Shown here one piece after another: positions 1-9,021 of a stretch of 64,000 nucleotides of DNA. This DNA is from an uncultured Massilimicrobiota sp. (GTDB taxonomy: Bacteria > Bacillota_I > Bacilli_A > Erysipelotrichales > Coprobacillaceae), in NCBI GenBank assembly GCA_944325245.1, contig CALUZM010000004.1:1-64000 (forward strand), in the 5' to 3' direction. How positions within the stretch are numbered: position 1 is the stretch's first letter; each line of letters begins with the position of its first letter. Below the pieces are notes generated by a model. It saw nothing but the letters and a program-made list of their open reading frames with translations. It was not told the DNA's origin and did not search any database. The position numbers and the translations under genes were made by a program.

Positions 1-95
1 TACGTATTAATAAAGTTGATAGAAAGGAGAAGGTATATTTTAATGGACTGATAAATGAGTCAATTATAATATACCAGATTAAATTATGCTTGTGT

Positions 96-307
96 TTTGG
101 ATTATGGGCAATAATTTTAAAAGAGACAAATGAAATGATTGGCTAGGCTGGTCTGACAATGCAACCTTATAAGAATACAGAATATTGGAAGTGGGTTATT
201 TGTTGAAAGAAGAATTCTAGCACCAAGGATATGCGATAGAAGCAGCTTTAGGATGTCAAAAATATGCTTTTGAAAATTTACAGACAGATTATTTATATGC
301 CATTTAA
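96..307 (+). pseudogene. decayed GNAT (RimJ/RimL-type) N-acetyltransferase
   Basis: Two reading frames joined by a frameshift near 186-190 spell a GNAT acetyltransferase core: FGLWAIILKETNEMIG, then GYLLKEEF and HQGYAIEAAL, ending in LQTDYLYAI and a stop at 305-307. In the family the HQGYA segment is the acetyl-CoA pyrophosphate loop (usually a Gln/Arg-x-x-Gly-x-Ala pattern). An in-frame TAG at 144-146 and another at 218-220, plus the frameshift, make it non-functional. The N-terminal part would lie upstream of or at the window edge and is not readable. The whole 1-356 stretch holds no intact gene. Confidence 0.7.
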
Positions 308-356
308 ACGAAAAGATAAACAAAAAATGATAGACATCAAGAGATGAATATCATTT

Positions 357-743
357 TTATGTGCGTTTATCAAATTGTTGATGGCATGTTGGACAGGTAA
401 TTGTAATGTTACCTTTTCCTTTAGGAACTCTTAAATATTGATGACAATGAGGACATTTTAAATATTTATGTGTTTTACGATATTTCCATTTGTTTTTCTG
501 TCTATTAAAGAACTTTCTGATACCTGCTGTTTTTGCCAGGAACCATTCATTTTCCATACGACGTTTATATCCCTGTTTAGAAAACATTCTAAACAAAGTG
601 TAAATGATAATAGCATAGCATAAGATTGAAACGATAGGAATAAATAAAGAAATAATCAGTAAAACAATATAAGTTACAAATAAAAAATTACCAAACTGAT
701 CGACACCATATCTGCCATACATAAAATTTCTTAACCAATTCAT
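357..743 (-). CDS. small membrane protein with C-terminal zinc ribbon
   Basis: 128 residues. Two closely spaced hydrophobic helices at about residues 19-50 are followed by a basic stretch (KRRMENEW to KWKYRKTHK) and a C-terminal zinc ribbon made of CPHC near residue 97 and CPTC near residue 117. The arrangement predicts a membrane hairpin with a cytosolic metal-binding tail. It stands alone on the minus strand and is divergent from the thymidine kinase gene. I do not recognise a named family and infer no function. Similar hairpin-plus-ribbon proteins are common hypothetical proteins in low-GC Gram-positives. Confidence 0.75.
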   Translation of the reverse strand: MNWLRNFMYGRYGVDQFGNFLFVTYIVLLIISLFIPIVSILCYAIIIYTLFRMFSKQGYKRRMENEWFLAKTAGIRKFFNRQKNKWKYRKTHKYLKCPHCHQYLRVPKGKGNITITCPTCHQQFDKRT

Positions 744-867
744 TTATATCACCGCAGTTATTATAACGATGAATTATGAATGAAATATGTACTCAGATAT
801 TTTCCAGATAAGTATATTCATTTTTTATGTTTTATAGTATAATGGAAAAACATGGAGGTTGACGAAT

Positions 868-1458
868 ATGTATAATCAATATAGAGAAGGATGGCTCGAA
901 GTGATATGTGGCTGTATGTTTGCCGGAAAGACAGAAGAGCTGATCAGACGTATTAATGTTTTATCTTATGCCAAGAAAAACATTATTGTTTTTAAACCCA
1001 AAATAGACAATCGTTATTCTGAAAAAGAAATTGTATCTCATGCTGGGACAAAGGTACCTTGTATTGTTGTGAAAGAGTCTAAAGACATATTAAAATATGT
1101 GAAACCAGATACAGAAGTGATTGCGATAGATGAAGTTCAATTTTTTGATCATGATATTGTAGATGTTTGTGAGTATCTAGCTGATAAAGGATTAAGAGTT
1201 ATGGTTGCTGGATTAGATAAAGACTTTCGTGGTGAACCTTTTGGTGTTTTGCCTGAACTACTCACACGTGCAGAATTTGTTACAAAACTGACAGCTGTAT
1301 GTGCTAAATGTGGAGCTCCTGCAACACGTACACAAAGACTTGTGGGAGGACAACCTGCATCTTTTGAGGATCCTGTTATCATGGTAGGGGCAGATGAACG
1401 ATATGAACCACGCTGTCGACATTGTCATGAAATTTTAAATAAACCACATAAATTTTAA
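868..1458 (+). CDS. tdk: thymidine kinase
   Basis: Type II thymidine kinase of 196 residues, phosphorylating thymidine to dTMP in the salvage pathway. The P-loop reads [11 protein letters not shown] near the N-terminus, the Walker B-like AIDEVQFFD lies near residue 91, and the structural zinc site is built from CAKC and CRHC. The YEPRCRHC segment is the family's usual C-terminal lasso region. A TTG nine bases upstream is in frame but touches the GGAGG at 854-858, whereas the ATG at 868 has ideal spacing, so 868 is chosen. It is a single-gene unit ended by a strong hairpin at 1556-1590. Confidence 0.95.
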   Translation: MYNQYREGWLEVICGCMFAGKTEELIRRINVLSYAKKNIIVFKPKIDNRYSEKEIVSHAGTKVPCIVVKESKDILKYVKPDTEVIAIDEVQFFDHDIVDVCEYLADKGLRVMVAGLDKDFRGEPFGVLPELLTRAEFVTKLTAVCAKCGAPATRTQRLVGGQPASFEDPVIMVGADERYEPRCRHCHEILNKPHKF

Positions 1459-1555
1459 AAGTTCATAATAAAGACACATTTCTCTTATATATTATAAATG
1501 TCGAAAGACAAATACGATAGTATTGATTCCCCTCAAATCTATCATATATCCCTAA

Positions 1556-1590
1556 GAAAGAGATGCTTCCCCAAAGCATCTCTTTCATTT
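1556..1590 (+). terminator. rho-independent terminator after tdk
   Basis: A 13-bp perfect stem (GAAAGAGATGCTT with AAGCATCTCTTTC) and a short C-rich loop, followed by ATTTT. Confidence 0.85.
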
Positions 1591-1625
1591 TGCATATTTT
1601 CATGAAAAAAGCATAGACTTTATAT

Positions 1626-1949
1626 ATGAGAAAAGAAAAGGATATAGAATTATGTCATCAGGAAGATATTGATCAGCTTTCCACAAAAGATCTTTTTAAA
1701 CAGCATTTTCATATTTGCTATTTAAGAGGAGATGGCTGGAAAAAAGGGAATCATTATGTGTTTTGTTATCCATATCTCTATTTATATGCCTTCCATATGT
1801 TTATTATTAGAGAAATAGAAAAGAGGGGTTATAGTATAGATCCATTATGGAAAGATGCTTGTTATAGAGGGATTCATCATGGTTATGAAATTTCTTTAAT
1901 GACTTATTGTGATATAGACATACCAGAACATCTTTATAAGGAAAATTAA
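1626..1949 (+). CDS. TIGR02328-like / pyrimidine-dimer glycosylase-like small protein
   Basis: 107 residues. The pattern LCHQEDIDQL, ICYLRGDGW, YVFCYPYLYLYAFH and KRGYSIDPLW matches, from memory, the conserved hypothetical family TIGR02328, related to pyrimidine dimer DNA glycosylase (PF03013), in which an LWH start, an LRGxGW motif and a YxxLYAYH motif recur. The start is unusual: the family normally begins at the LWH equivalent, but here no ATG exists there, so the ORF begins at 1626 with no clear ribosome site. Catalytic activity is not established for this subgroup. The flanks are two terminators, so it is monocistronic. Confidence 0.6.
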   Translation: MRKEKDIELCHQEDIDQLSTKDLFKQHFHICYLRGDGWKKGNHYVFCYPYLYLYAFHMFIIREIEKRGYSIDPLWKDACYRGIHHGYEISLMTYCDIDIPEHLYKEN

Positions 1950-2056
1950 ATGGAAAAAAATATGTCTGTTCATATCTCGTTCATATTGACAAGGTATATT
2001 ATAAGTGTAAAGATAATAGAATTCATAAAAACTCCCTTTAAAAATATGTATTCTAA

Positions 2057-2087
2057 GAAAGAACCACTGAGTGGGTTCTTTTTTTTG
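2057..2087 (+). terminator. terminator upstream of the HAD gene
   Basis: Hairpin AAGAACC/GGTTCTT with a short loop and a run of eight T. It lies about 100 nt downstream of a TTGACA at 1986, so it could end either gene 1626-1949 or a very short transcript. Confidence 0.75.
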
Positions 2088-2132
2088 TAATCAGAAAAAA
2101 ATCATGTATAATAACAGAAAGGGGTTGATGAA

Positions 2133-2789
2133 ATGAAAAATATTTTATTTGATTTAGATGGAACATTAACAGATCCATTTTTAGGTATAACACGTTCTGT
2201 GGCGTATAGTTTAAAATCATTTGGTATTGAAGTTGAAGATTTAAAAACGCTGAAAAGATTTATTGGACCACCTTTGGATGTGTCTTTTCGAGAATATTAT
2301 GGGATGGATGAAAAGCAAAGCTGGCAGGCTGTAGAAAAATATCGTGAATATTTTTCTCAAAAGGGTTTATATGAAAATAAATTATATGATGGAATTGATG
2401 CTTTTTTGCAGGATTTGGTCAATCAAGGTTTTCAATTATTCGTATGTACCAGCAAGCCAGAAGTCTTTGCTAAAAAGATTCTTGATCATTTTTCCTTAAC
2501 AAAATATTTGACAGGAATTTATGGAGCTACTTTAGATGGTCGTCTTAAAAATAAGGGAGATATTATTGCTTGTTGTTTACAACAGGAACAATTAAATCAT
2601 CAGGATTGTATCATGGTTGGAGATCGACAACATGATATTATCGGTGCCCATCAGAATCAGATACCTTGCATTGGTGTCTTATATGGTTATGGAGATTTAG
2701 AAGAATTTCAAAAGTATCAGTGTGATTATATTGTTGAAGACTTAAAAGAATTAAAAAAGATAATAGAGGAATGGACAAATGCCAAGTAA
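2133..2789 (+). CDS. HAD-superfamily phosphatase (phosphoglycolate phosphatase-like)
   Basis: 218 residues with all four HAD motifs: motif I DLDGTLTD near residue 8 (nucleophile Asp and acid/base Asp), motif II as CTSKP near residue 109, the motif III lysine around KNKGD, and motif IV GDRQHDI near residue 168. An alpha-helical cap after motif I marks subfamily IA. The substrate is unknown. Because it is the first gene of the trehalose unit and overlaps treR by 11 nt, a sugar-phosphate role is plausible, but its cap does not let me call it beta-phosphoglucomutase. The start at ATG 2133 follows an AAAGGGG site. Confidence 0.85.
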   Translation: MKNILFDLDGTLTDPFLGITRSVAYSLKSFGIEVEDLKTLKRFIGPPLDVSFREYYGMDEKQSWQAVEKYREYFSQKGLYENKLYDGIDAFLQDLVNQGFQLFVCTSKPEVFAKKILDHFSLTKYLTGIYGATLDGRLKNKGDIIACCLQQEQLNHQDCIMVGDRQHDIIGAHQNQIPCIGVLYGYGDLEEFQKYQCDYIVEDLKELKKIIEEWTNAK

Positions 2790-3492
2790 GTATCAGAAAA
2801 TATATGAAGATTTAAAACAGAAGATTGAAAGAAATGAGATTCAGGCGAATACATTATTACCTAGTGAAAATGAACTCATGAATATCTATCATTCTTCTCG
2901 TGATACGATTCGTAAATCATTATCCCTATTACAACAAAATGGATATATCCAAACAAATAAAGGAAAAGGGTCCTTTGTTTTAGAACATGATAAAATTGCT
3001 TTTCCTGTTTCAGGCCTAACAAGCTTTAAGGAGTTATCACATACATTGCTGGGTACAGTCAAAACAATTGTCCACTGTTTTGAAAAAATTCCAGCCTCTG
3101 CGTATCTTAAAAAGGAACTCTATATGCAAGAAGGAGATGTCTATCATATTGAAAGAATTAGAAATATTGATGGAGAAAAAATTATCTTAGATATTGATTA
3201 TATCAATGCTAGTGTTATTCCTGATTTGACTCAGGAGATTGTTCAAGATTCTATATATGAATATATCGAAAATCATCTTGGGTTAAAGGTGTCTTTTGCC
3301 AGAAAAGAAATCACAGTTGTTTCGGCAAGTGAGAAAGAAAAAGAAATACTCGATATGCAGGACTTTGATTTGCTTGTCTGTGTGAAAAGTTATACATATT
3401 TAGAAGATGCCACATTGTTTCAATATACCGAATCAAAGCGTCGCCCTGATAAATTTAGGTTTGTTGAATTTGCCAGAAGAAGTCATATGTAA
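2779..3492 (+). CDS. treR: trehalose operon repressor, GntR/HutC family
   Basis: 237 residues. The N-terminal winged helix (about 1-70) has the GntR signature LPSENELMN and SSRDTIRKSL; the C-terminal UTRA ligand domain ends in YTESKRRPDKFRFVEFARR, which closely follows the TreR family C-terminus. TreR normally represses treP/treC and is released by trehalose-6-phosphate. It overlaps the HAD gene by 11 nt and is followed by a terminator and then treP, so repressor and PTS genes are separate transcripts. Confidence 0.92.
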   Translation: MPSKYQKIYEDLKQKIERNEIQANTLLPSENELMNIYHSSRDTIRKSLSLLQQNGYIQTNKGKGSFVLEHDKIAFPVSGLTSFKELSHTLLGTVKTIVHCFEKIPASAYLKKELYMQEGDVYHIERIRNIDGEKIILDIDYINASVIPDLTQEIVQDSIYEYIENHLGLKVSFARKEITVVSASEKEKEILDMQDFDLLVCVKSYTYLEDATLFQYTESKRRPDKFRFVEFARRSHM

Positions 3493-3509
3493 TATATAAA
3501 AAAAGAAAG

Positions 3510-3543
3510 TATAGATGCAGTGAAATGCGTCTATTTTTTTTTG
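3510..3543 (+). terminator. terminator after treR
   Basis: Stem TAGATGCA/TGCGTCTA (with G-T pairs), loop GTGAAA, followed by nine T. Confidence 0.75.
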
Positions 3544-3563
3544 TTTGAAATGAATATTTACTG

Positions 3564-3587
3564 TTGACAAACATATACGTACAAGAT
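3564..3587 (+). promoter_or_regulatory. candidate treP promoter element and TreR operator
   Basis: TTGACA at 3564 is followed by CATATACGTACAAG, centred on the palindrome TACGTA and containing a TTGTA-type half-site on the minus strand like known TreR operators. No good -10 box at 16-18 nt is visible, so the exact promoter is uncertain. Confidence 0.35.
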
Positions 3588-3599
3588 AGGAGAGAAAAA

Positions 3600-5486
3600 A
3601 TGGGAAAGTTTGAAAAAGATGCAAAGGATTTATTGGAATATGTAGGTGGCAAAGAGAATATCAATGCCGTTTCACATTGTGTAACAAGAATGCGTTTTGC
3701 TTTGGTTGATTCTAAAAAAGCAGATGTTGACAAAATTGAATCACTCCCTTCTGCAAAAGGAACATTTACTCAATCAGGACAATTTCAGGTCATTATTGGA
3801 AATGAAGTTTCTGAATTCTATAATGATTTTGTAAAAGTGAGTGGTATTGAAGGTGTCAGCAAAGATGCAGTCAAAGATGCTTCAAAAACAAATCAGACAT
3901 GGCTACAAAAAATGATGGGAGCTTTAGGAGAAATCTTCGCTCCATTAATCCCAGCATTGATTTGTGGAGGTTTAATTTTAGGATTTAGAAATATTATTGG
4001 AGAAATTAATTTCTTTAATAATGGAACACAAAGTCTGGCAGATATTTCACAATTCTGGGCAGGAACTTATAGTTTTTTATGGCTGATTGGTGAAGCTGTT
4101 TTCCATTTATTGCCAGTTGGTATTGTTTGGTCTATCACAAAGAAAATGGGTACGACAGAAATTTTAGGGATTGTATTAGGATTAACGCTTGTTTCTCCAC
4201 AATTATTGAATGGATTTAGTGTTGCCAGTACACCAGCTAATCAAATTCCAGTATGGGATTTTGGATTTGCGCAAGTGCAAATGATTGGTTATCAGGGACA
4301 GGTCATTGCAGCGATGATGGCAGGATTTGTTCTAGTGTATTTGGAAAAATTCTTTAGAAAAGTGACACCAAGTGTCATTAGTATGATTATTGTTCCATTT
4401 TGTTCATTGGTCCCAGCAGTCATTATTGCTCATACGATTGTAGGTCCTATTGGATGGGCAATTGGAAATGCTATTGCCGATATTGTTTATGGAGGTTTAA
4501 CTTCAAGCTTTGGTGTTTTATTTGCAGCTGTTTTTGGATTGATTTATGCACCTATTGTGATGACAGGTTTACATCATATGACAAATGCTATAGATACAAC
4601 ATTAGCGAATATGTTTGGTGGAACAATCTTATGGCCAATGATTGCTTTATCTAATATTGCTCAAGGTTCAAGTGTTTTAGCTATGTCTATTTTACAAAGA
4701 CATGATGAAAGAGCACAACAAATCAATGTGCCAGCATGTATTTCTTGTTATTTAGGGGTCACTGAACCGGCATTGTTTGGGGTTAACATGAAATATGGTT
4801 TCCCACTTGTTTGTGGAATGATTGGTTCAGCTATAGCAGCAGTGATTTCTGTTGGATTTGGCGTACAGGCATTTAGTATAGGTGTTGGTGGTTTACCTGG
4901 AATTATTTCTATTAAACCAGAATATTGGATTTATTTCTTATTAGCTATGGCTGTAGCTATTGTGATTCCATTTACTTTAACAATGATTGTTGGTAAAAAG
5001 AAATTAGCTGTTCCCGTTCAAAAGCATGAAGAAAAAGATTTCATCTCTTCAATGCAAGGACGATTAATGCCATTAAGTGAAGTAGAAGATCAGGTTTTCT
5101 CACAAGGTTTAATGGGTGATGGTTTTGCAGTTGAATTAAAAGATGGGGAAGTTCTAGCACCATTTAGTGGTGAAGTTGTCATGACATTCCCTACAAAACA
5201 TGCTTATGGATTAAGACGTGAAGATGGTTTAGAAGTACTGATTCATATTGGTATGGATACAGTTCAATTAAATGGTGAAGGATTTGAATCATTTGTTCAA
5301 CAGGGAGATCATGTCACTCAAGGACAAGTTTTAGCAAAAGTCAATATAGATTATGTTTTATCACAAGGAAAGTCAGTCGTTTCACCAGTTGTCTTTACAA
5401 GTGGTCAACATATTGAATGTCAAGGACAGGATGTCAAATATAATCAGGAAAATATTTTCAAGTGGAAAGGGGAAAATGAAGAATGA
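3600..5486 (+). CDS. treP: PTS trehalose-specific EIIBCA permease
   Basis: 628 residues in the order EIIB-EIIC-EIIA. EIIB (about 1-80) carries the phosphocysteine in SHCVTRMRFAL; EIIC (about 100-460) has ten or so membrane helices and the TEPALFGVN motif; EIIA (about 480-628) carries the phosphohistidine in LIHIGMDTV. It imports trehalose and phosphorylates it to trehalose-6-phosphate using HPr. The ORF stays open upstream from a TTG at 3564, but ATG 3600 has the ribosome site TAGGAGAG. It overlaps treC by 4 nt (ATGA). Confidence 0.95.
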   Translation: MGKFEKDAKDLLEYVGGKENINAVSHCVTRMRFALVDSKKADVDKIESLPSAKGTFTQSGQFQVIIGNEVSEFYNDFVKVSGIEGVSKDAVKDASKTNQTWLQKMMGALGEIFAPLIPALICGGLILGFRNIIGEINFFNNGTQSLADISQFWAGTYSFLWLIGEAVFHLLPVGIVWSITKKMGTTEILGIVLGLTLVSPQLLNGFSVASTPANQIPVWDFGFAQVQMIGYQGQVIAAMMAGFVLVYLEKFFRKVTPSVISMIIVPFCSLVPAVIIAHTIVGPIGWAIGNAIADIVYGGLTSSFGVLFAAVFGLIYAPIVMTGLHHMTNAIDTTLANMFGGTILWPMIALSNIAQGSSVLAMSILQRHDERAQQINVPACISCYLGVTEPALFGVNMKYGFPLVCGMIGSAIAAVISVGFGVQAFSIGVGGLPGIISIKPEYWIYFLLAMAVAIVIPFTLTMIVGKKKLAVPVQKHEEKDFISSMQGRLMPLSEVEDQVFSQGLMGDGFAVELKDGEVLAPFSGEVVMTFPTKHAYGLRREDGLEVLIHIGMDTVQLNGEGFESFVQQGDHVTQGQVLAKVNIDYVLSQGKSVVSPVVFTSGQHIECQGQDVKYNQENIFKWKGENEE

Positions 5487-7123
5487 TGACATTTCAAGAT
5501 AAAGTTGTTTATCAGGTTTATCCTAAATCTTTTCAAGACAGCAATCATGATGGATTAGGAGATATTCGTGGTATTATCCAACATTTAGATTATTTACAGA
5601 AACTAGGAGTGGATTATATTTGGATGAATCCTATCTTTGTATCACCACAAAACGATAATGGATATGATATTGCAGATTATTATGCTGTTGATCCTCGTTA
5701 TGGAACAATGGAAGATTTGGAATTATTAATTGCTGAAGCAAAAAAAAGAAATATTTATTTGATGTTTGATATGGTTTTTAATCATACATCAACTTATCAT
5801 GAATGGTTTCAAAAAGCTTTATCAGGAGATCCTAAATATAAAGATTATTACTTCTTTAAAAAAGGAAAAGATGGAAATCCACCAACGAATTGGGAATCTA
5901 AATTTGGTGGAAATGCATGGAAATATGTAGAAGAATTTGATGAATACTATCTTCATCTTTTTGATGAAACACAGGCTGATTTGAATTGGAAGAACCCAGA
6001 AGTCAGAAAAGAAATGGCAAATATTGTGAATTTCTGGATTGAAAAAGGTGTTAAAGGATTTAGATTTGATGTTATTAATCTGATTGATAAAGAATCTTTT
6101 GAAGATGACTTTGAAGGTGTAGGAAAAAGATTTTATACAGACCGACCATTGGTTCATACTTATCTTCATGAACTTTCTCAAAATTCTTTTGGAAAATATG
6201 ATGATATTATCACTGTTGGAGAGATGTCAGCAACTTCTCTTGAAAACTGTGTAGGATATACAAATCCTGATAATCAGGAACTTTCTATGGTATTTAGTTT
6301 CCATCATTTAAAAGTTGATTATAAAAATAAAGAAAAATGGACATTGATGCCATTTGATTTCCAAGAATTAAAACAGCTATTAAATGATTGGCAATTAGGT
6401 ATGCAAGAAGGACATGGATGGAATGCTGTATTCTGGTGCTGTCATGATCAACCACGTGTTCTTTCACGTTTTGGAGACGATAAGAATTATCCAAAGGAAT
6501 CAGCAAAAATGCTGGCAACAACAATCCATATGTTAAGAGGAACACCTTATATTTATCAAGGTGAAGAAATTGGAATGACAAATGCTTATTTCACAGATAT
6601 TCATCAGTATCGTGATGTTGAAAGCTTAAATGCATATCAGATTCTTAAAGATAATGGTGTCTCAGATGAAGAAATTTATCAGATTTTATTAAGCAAATCA
6701 AGAGATAATGCGCGTACACCAATGCAATGGAATGATCAGGCATATGCTGGATTTAGTGATGTTGAACCATGGATAGAACCTATCTACAATTATAAAGATA
6801 TTAATGTTGAAAAAAATCTAGAGGATGAAGATTCAGTATTCTATTATTATCAAAAACTGATTCAATTAAGAAAACAATATCAAGTGATTAGTTTAGGAAC
6901 TTATGAACCATTATTATTAGATCATCCAACAATTTATGCATACAAACGTCAATATCAAGATCAGGAAATTGTTGTTTATAATCATTTCTATGGTGATGAG
7001 ACAACATCTATTCATATAGATGCTTCACAATATGATATTTTATTATCAAATGTTCATCGTCAAACTTTATCAGATGAAATCACTTTAAAACCATATGAAT
7101 CACTTGTTTTAATCAAAAAATAA
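5483..7123 (+). CDS. treC: alpha,alpha-phosphotrehalase (trehalose-6-phosphate hydrolase)
   Basis: 546 residues, GH13 family. It begins KVVYQVYPKSFQDSNHDG and contains the GH13 motifs FDMVFNHTS (region I), GFRFDVINLI with the nucleophile Asp (region II), a Glu in TVGEMS (region III), and FWCCHDQPRV, a His-Asp as in TreC (region IV). It splits trehalose-6-phosphate into glucose and glucose-6-phosphate. ATG 5483 overlaps the treP stop; ATG 5486 is an equally likely start. It ends the operon, with a hairpin 25 nt later. Confidence 0.96.
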   Translation: MMTFQDKVVYQVYPKSFQDSNHDGLGDIRGIIQHLDYLQKLGVDYIWMNPIFVSPQNDNGYDIADYYAVDPRYGTMEDLELLIAEAKKRNIYLMFDMVFNHTSTYHEWFQKALSGDPKYKDYYFFKKGKDGNPPTNWESKFGGNAWKYVEEFDEYYLHLFDETQADLNWKNPEVRKEMANIVNFWIEKGVKGFRFDVINLIDKESFEDDFEGVGKRFYTDRPLVHTYLHELSQNSFGKYDDIITVGEMSATSLENCVGYTNPDNQELSMVFSFHHLKVDYKNKEKWTLMPFDFQELKQLLNDWQLGMQEGHGWNAVFWCCHDQPRVLSRFGDDKNYPKESAKMLATTIHMLRGTPYIYQGEEIGMTNAYFTDIHQYRDVESLNAYQILKDNGVSDEEIYQILLSKSRDNARTPMQWNDQAYAGFSDVEPWIEPIYNYKDINVEKNLEDEDSVFYYYQKLIQLRKQYQVISLGTYEPLLLDHPTIYAYKRQYQDQEIVVYNHFYGDETTSIHIDASQYDILLSNVHRQTLSDEITLKPYESLVLIKK

Positions 7124-7147
7124 ATCATAATATACTTAAATATGAAA

Positions 7148-7175
7148 TGGGACACATTGATTGTGCCCTTTTTCT
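7148..7175 (+). terminator. terminator of the treP-treC operon
   Basis: Bulged stem GGGACAC/GTGCCC with loop ATTGATT, followed by five T. Confidence 0.7.
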
Positions 7176-7332
7176 ATATCTATGTTTACACAATAAATAG
7201 ATAGATTATTTATGAAAATGCCAAAAATAGAAATAGATTTTATATTTTTCGATACAAAATGATATATTTATGTTTAACAAAAGAAATGAATAATGATAAA
7301 ATATTATCCATACAGATTTGGGGGTTGAAGTT

Positions 7333-8019
7333 ATGAAGAAAACGGTTAAAGAGGCTTTTGTTGCTTCCATACCAGTGATGATGGGATATATTGTATTAGG
7401 AATGGCATTTGGCATATTATTGGAAAGTAATGGCTATTCATTTTTATATGCACTTTTTATGAGTCTTTTTATCTATGCTGGAAGTATGCAGTTTGTTGCC
7501 ATTAATTTGCTGGTTTCCGGGGCTTCTATTATCAATACAATCATCATGACGCTTTTAATCAATGCCAGACATCTGGTTTATGGGTTATCAATGATTAAGA
7601 AGTTTGAGAATATGGGAGCACTCAAACCCTATATGATTTTTTCATTAACAGATGAAACATATTCACTATTGGTCAGTGCTAAAGCACCAGAAGGGTGTAT
7701 AGAAAAGTATTATTTGTTTTTTATCTCTTTATTTGATCAATGTTATTGGATTTTAGGAAGTGTGATAGGTGCTCTTATTGGTTCAATGTTAACAATCAAT
7801 ACAACAGGGCTTGATTTTGCGATGACAGCACTCTTTGTTGTGATTGTCGTAGATCAGTATTTGAATTCAACAAAACATCTTTATACATATATTGGGTTTG
7901 GTATTAGTATTGTATCTTTATTGATTTTTGGAAGTGATGCTTTTATTATTCCATCTATGATTGGAATTGTATTCAGTTTGATTTATGTTTATCACAAAGG
8001 AGGACAATATCGTGTATGA
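7333..8019 (+). CDS. azlC: branched-chain amino acid exporter large subunit
   Basis: 228 residues with the AzlC signature near the N-terminus: IPVMMGYIVLGMAFG, YAGSMQF and INARHLVYG. About seven membrane helices are predicted. AzlC and AzlD form a two-component exporter for branched-chain amino acids and analogues. A TTG 15 nt upstream is in frame, but ATG 7333 sits 8 nt after GGGGG and is chosen. The C-terminus overlaps azlD by 8 nt. Confidence 0.93.
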   Translation: MKKTVKEAFVASIPVMMGYIVLGMAFGILLESNGYSFLYALFMSLFIYAGSMQFVAINLLVSGASIINTIIMTLLINARHLVYGLSMIKKFENMGALKPYMIFSLTDETYSLLVSAKAPEGCIEKYYLFFISLFDQCYWILGSVIGALIGSMLTINTTGLDFAMTALFVVIVVDQYLNSTKHLYTYIGFGISIVSLLIFGSDAFIIPSMIGIVFSLIYVYHKGGQYRV

Positions 8020-8326
8020 AATATTATTGATTTGTGTGATAGCCATTATTACATTTATCACAAGAGTTTTACCTTTTTTAGTGTTTAAAAATAAAGCTTA
8101 TCCTATCATAGAATACTTAGGTGATGTTTTACCTTATGCCATTATGGTAATGCTTGTGGTGTATTGTTTAAGAAGTGTTGATTTATTGAGTGGAAATCAT
8201 GGTATTTGTGAAATCATAGGTGTTGGAAGTGTTGTTTTATTACATTTATTGAAAAGGAATACACTTTTATCTATTATTGGGGGAACTTTGATTTATATGT
8301 TATGTGTTCAAATTATCTTCATATAA
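8012..8326 (+). CDS. azlD: branched-chain amino acid exporter small subunit
   Basis: 104 residues, three to four membrane helices, with the AzlD motif ITRVLPFLVF near the N-terminus and a Pro-Tyr-Ala motif in VLPYAIMVML. The start is GTG 8012, set 8 nt after AAGGAGG at 7997-8003; the longer ATG-initiated reading from 7985 would sit upstream of that ribosome site. It partners AzlC, with which it is translationally coupled. Confidence 0.92.
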   Translation: MYEILLICVIAIITFITRVLPFLVFKNKAYPIIEYLGDVLPYAIMVMLVVYCLRSVDLLSGNHGICEIIGVGSVVLLHLLKRNTLLSIIGGTLIYMLCVQIIFI

Positions 8327-8360
8327 CTTATGGTATAATGGAAACAGGTAGGTGAAATCT

Positions 8361-9020
8361 ATGAGAGAAAATATGAAATTTGATACAAATATTTATCAAT
8401 TAAGAGAATCAGTTTTAAAAAGAATGATTCAAATTATTCAACAACAAAGATATGTAGAAGACAATAATATTGTTTTCTATGGAGATTCTATTATTGAGTA
8501 TTATGATGTCGAACATATTTTTAAAAGTTTAGGGCATGTTTATAATTGTGGTATTGGTGGTATCACTTCAGATATGTTGTTGCATTTTTTAGATGAAGGT
8601 GTTATCAAATATCATCCAAGTCAGGTTTACATATTTATTGGAACAAATGATTTGGGTAATACTGTTATGGCGAGTCCAAGAGACATTGCTTTAAATGTGA
8701 AAGAAATGGTCGAAATCATTCATTATAATTTGCCTAAATGTCAGATTCATTTAATCAGTCCTATTCCATGTGTGGAAAAGATTCATGGCTATGCATCTAT
8801 GCATCAGGGACTGAGAAGTAATGATATTTTAAACATGTTGATTTCTGAATATCAAAGAGTTATACCTTATGATTATGTGGATTATATTGATGTCTTTTCA
8901 GCGCTCTACGATGAACATCAAAAACTTAGAGAAGATGTTTTTATCGATGGTTTACATATTAATGAGGATGGTTATGCTTTATTGACAGAAGCCATCTCTA
9001 AACATTTGAAAGGGGAATAG
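8361..9020 (+). CDS. SGNH/GDSL-family hydrolase
   Basis: 219 residues. Block I is FYGDSIIEY (GDS catalytic Ser), block II Gly is in CGIGG, block III is IGTNDLG (Asn) and block V is DGLHINEDGY with the Asp-x-x-His pair. This is the acyl-hydrolase/esterase fold of platelet-activating-factor acetylhydrolase-like bacterial enzymes. There is no signal peptide, so it is cytoplasmic. ATG 8361 is chosen over the in-frame GTG 8352 because the latter lies within the ribosome site. One base separates it from the next hydrolase; the two are probably co-transcribed. Substrate unknown. Confidence 0.88.
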   Translation: MRENMKFDTNIYQLRESVLKRMIQIIQQQRYVEDNNIVFYGDSIIEYYDVEHIFKSLGHVYNCGIGGITSDMLLHFLDEGVIKYHPSQVYIFIGTNDLGNTVMASPRDIALNVKEMVEIIHYNLPKCQIHLISPIPCVEKIHGYASMHQGLRSNDILNMLISEYQRVIPYDYVDYIDVFSALYDEHQKLREDVFIDGLHINEDGYALLTEAISKHLKGE

Positions 9021-9021
9021 T

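Noticed and set aside
1986-2087. Short transcription unit (TTGACA, then a hairpin terminator about 90 nt later) as a small RNA
   Set aside because: The -10 (AAGATAAT region) is poor and the hairpin can simply terminate the preceding gene.
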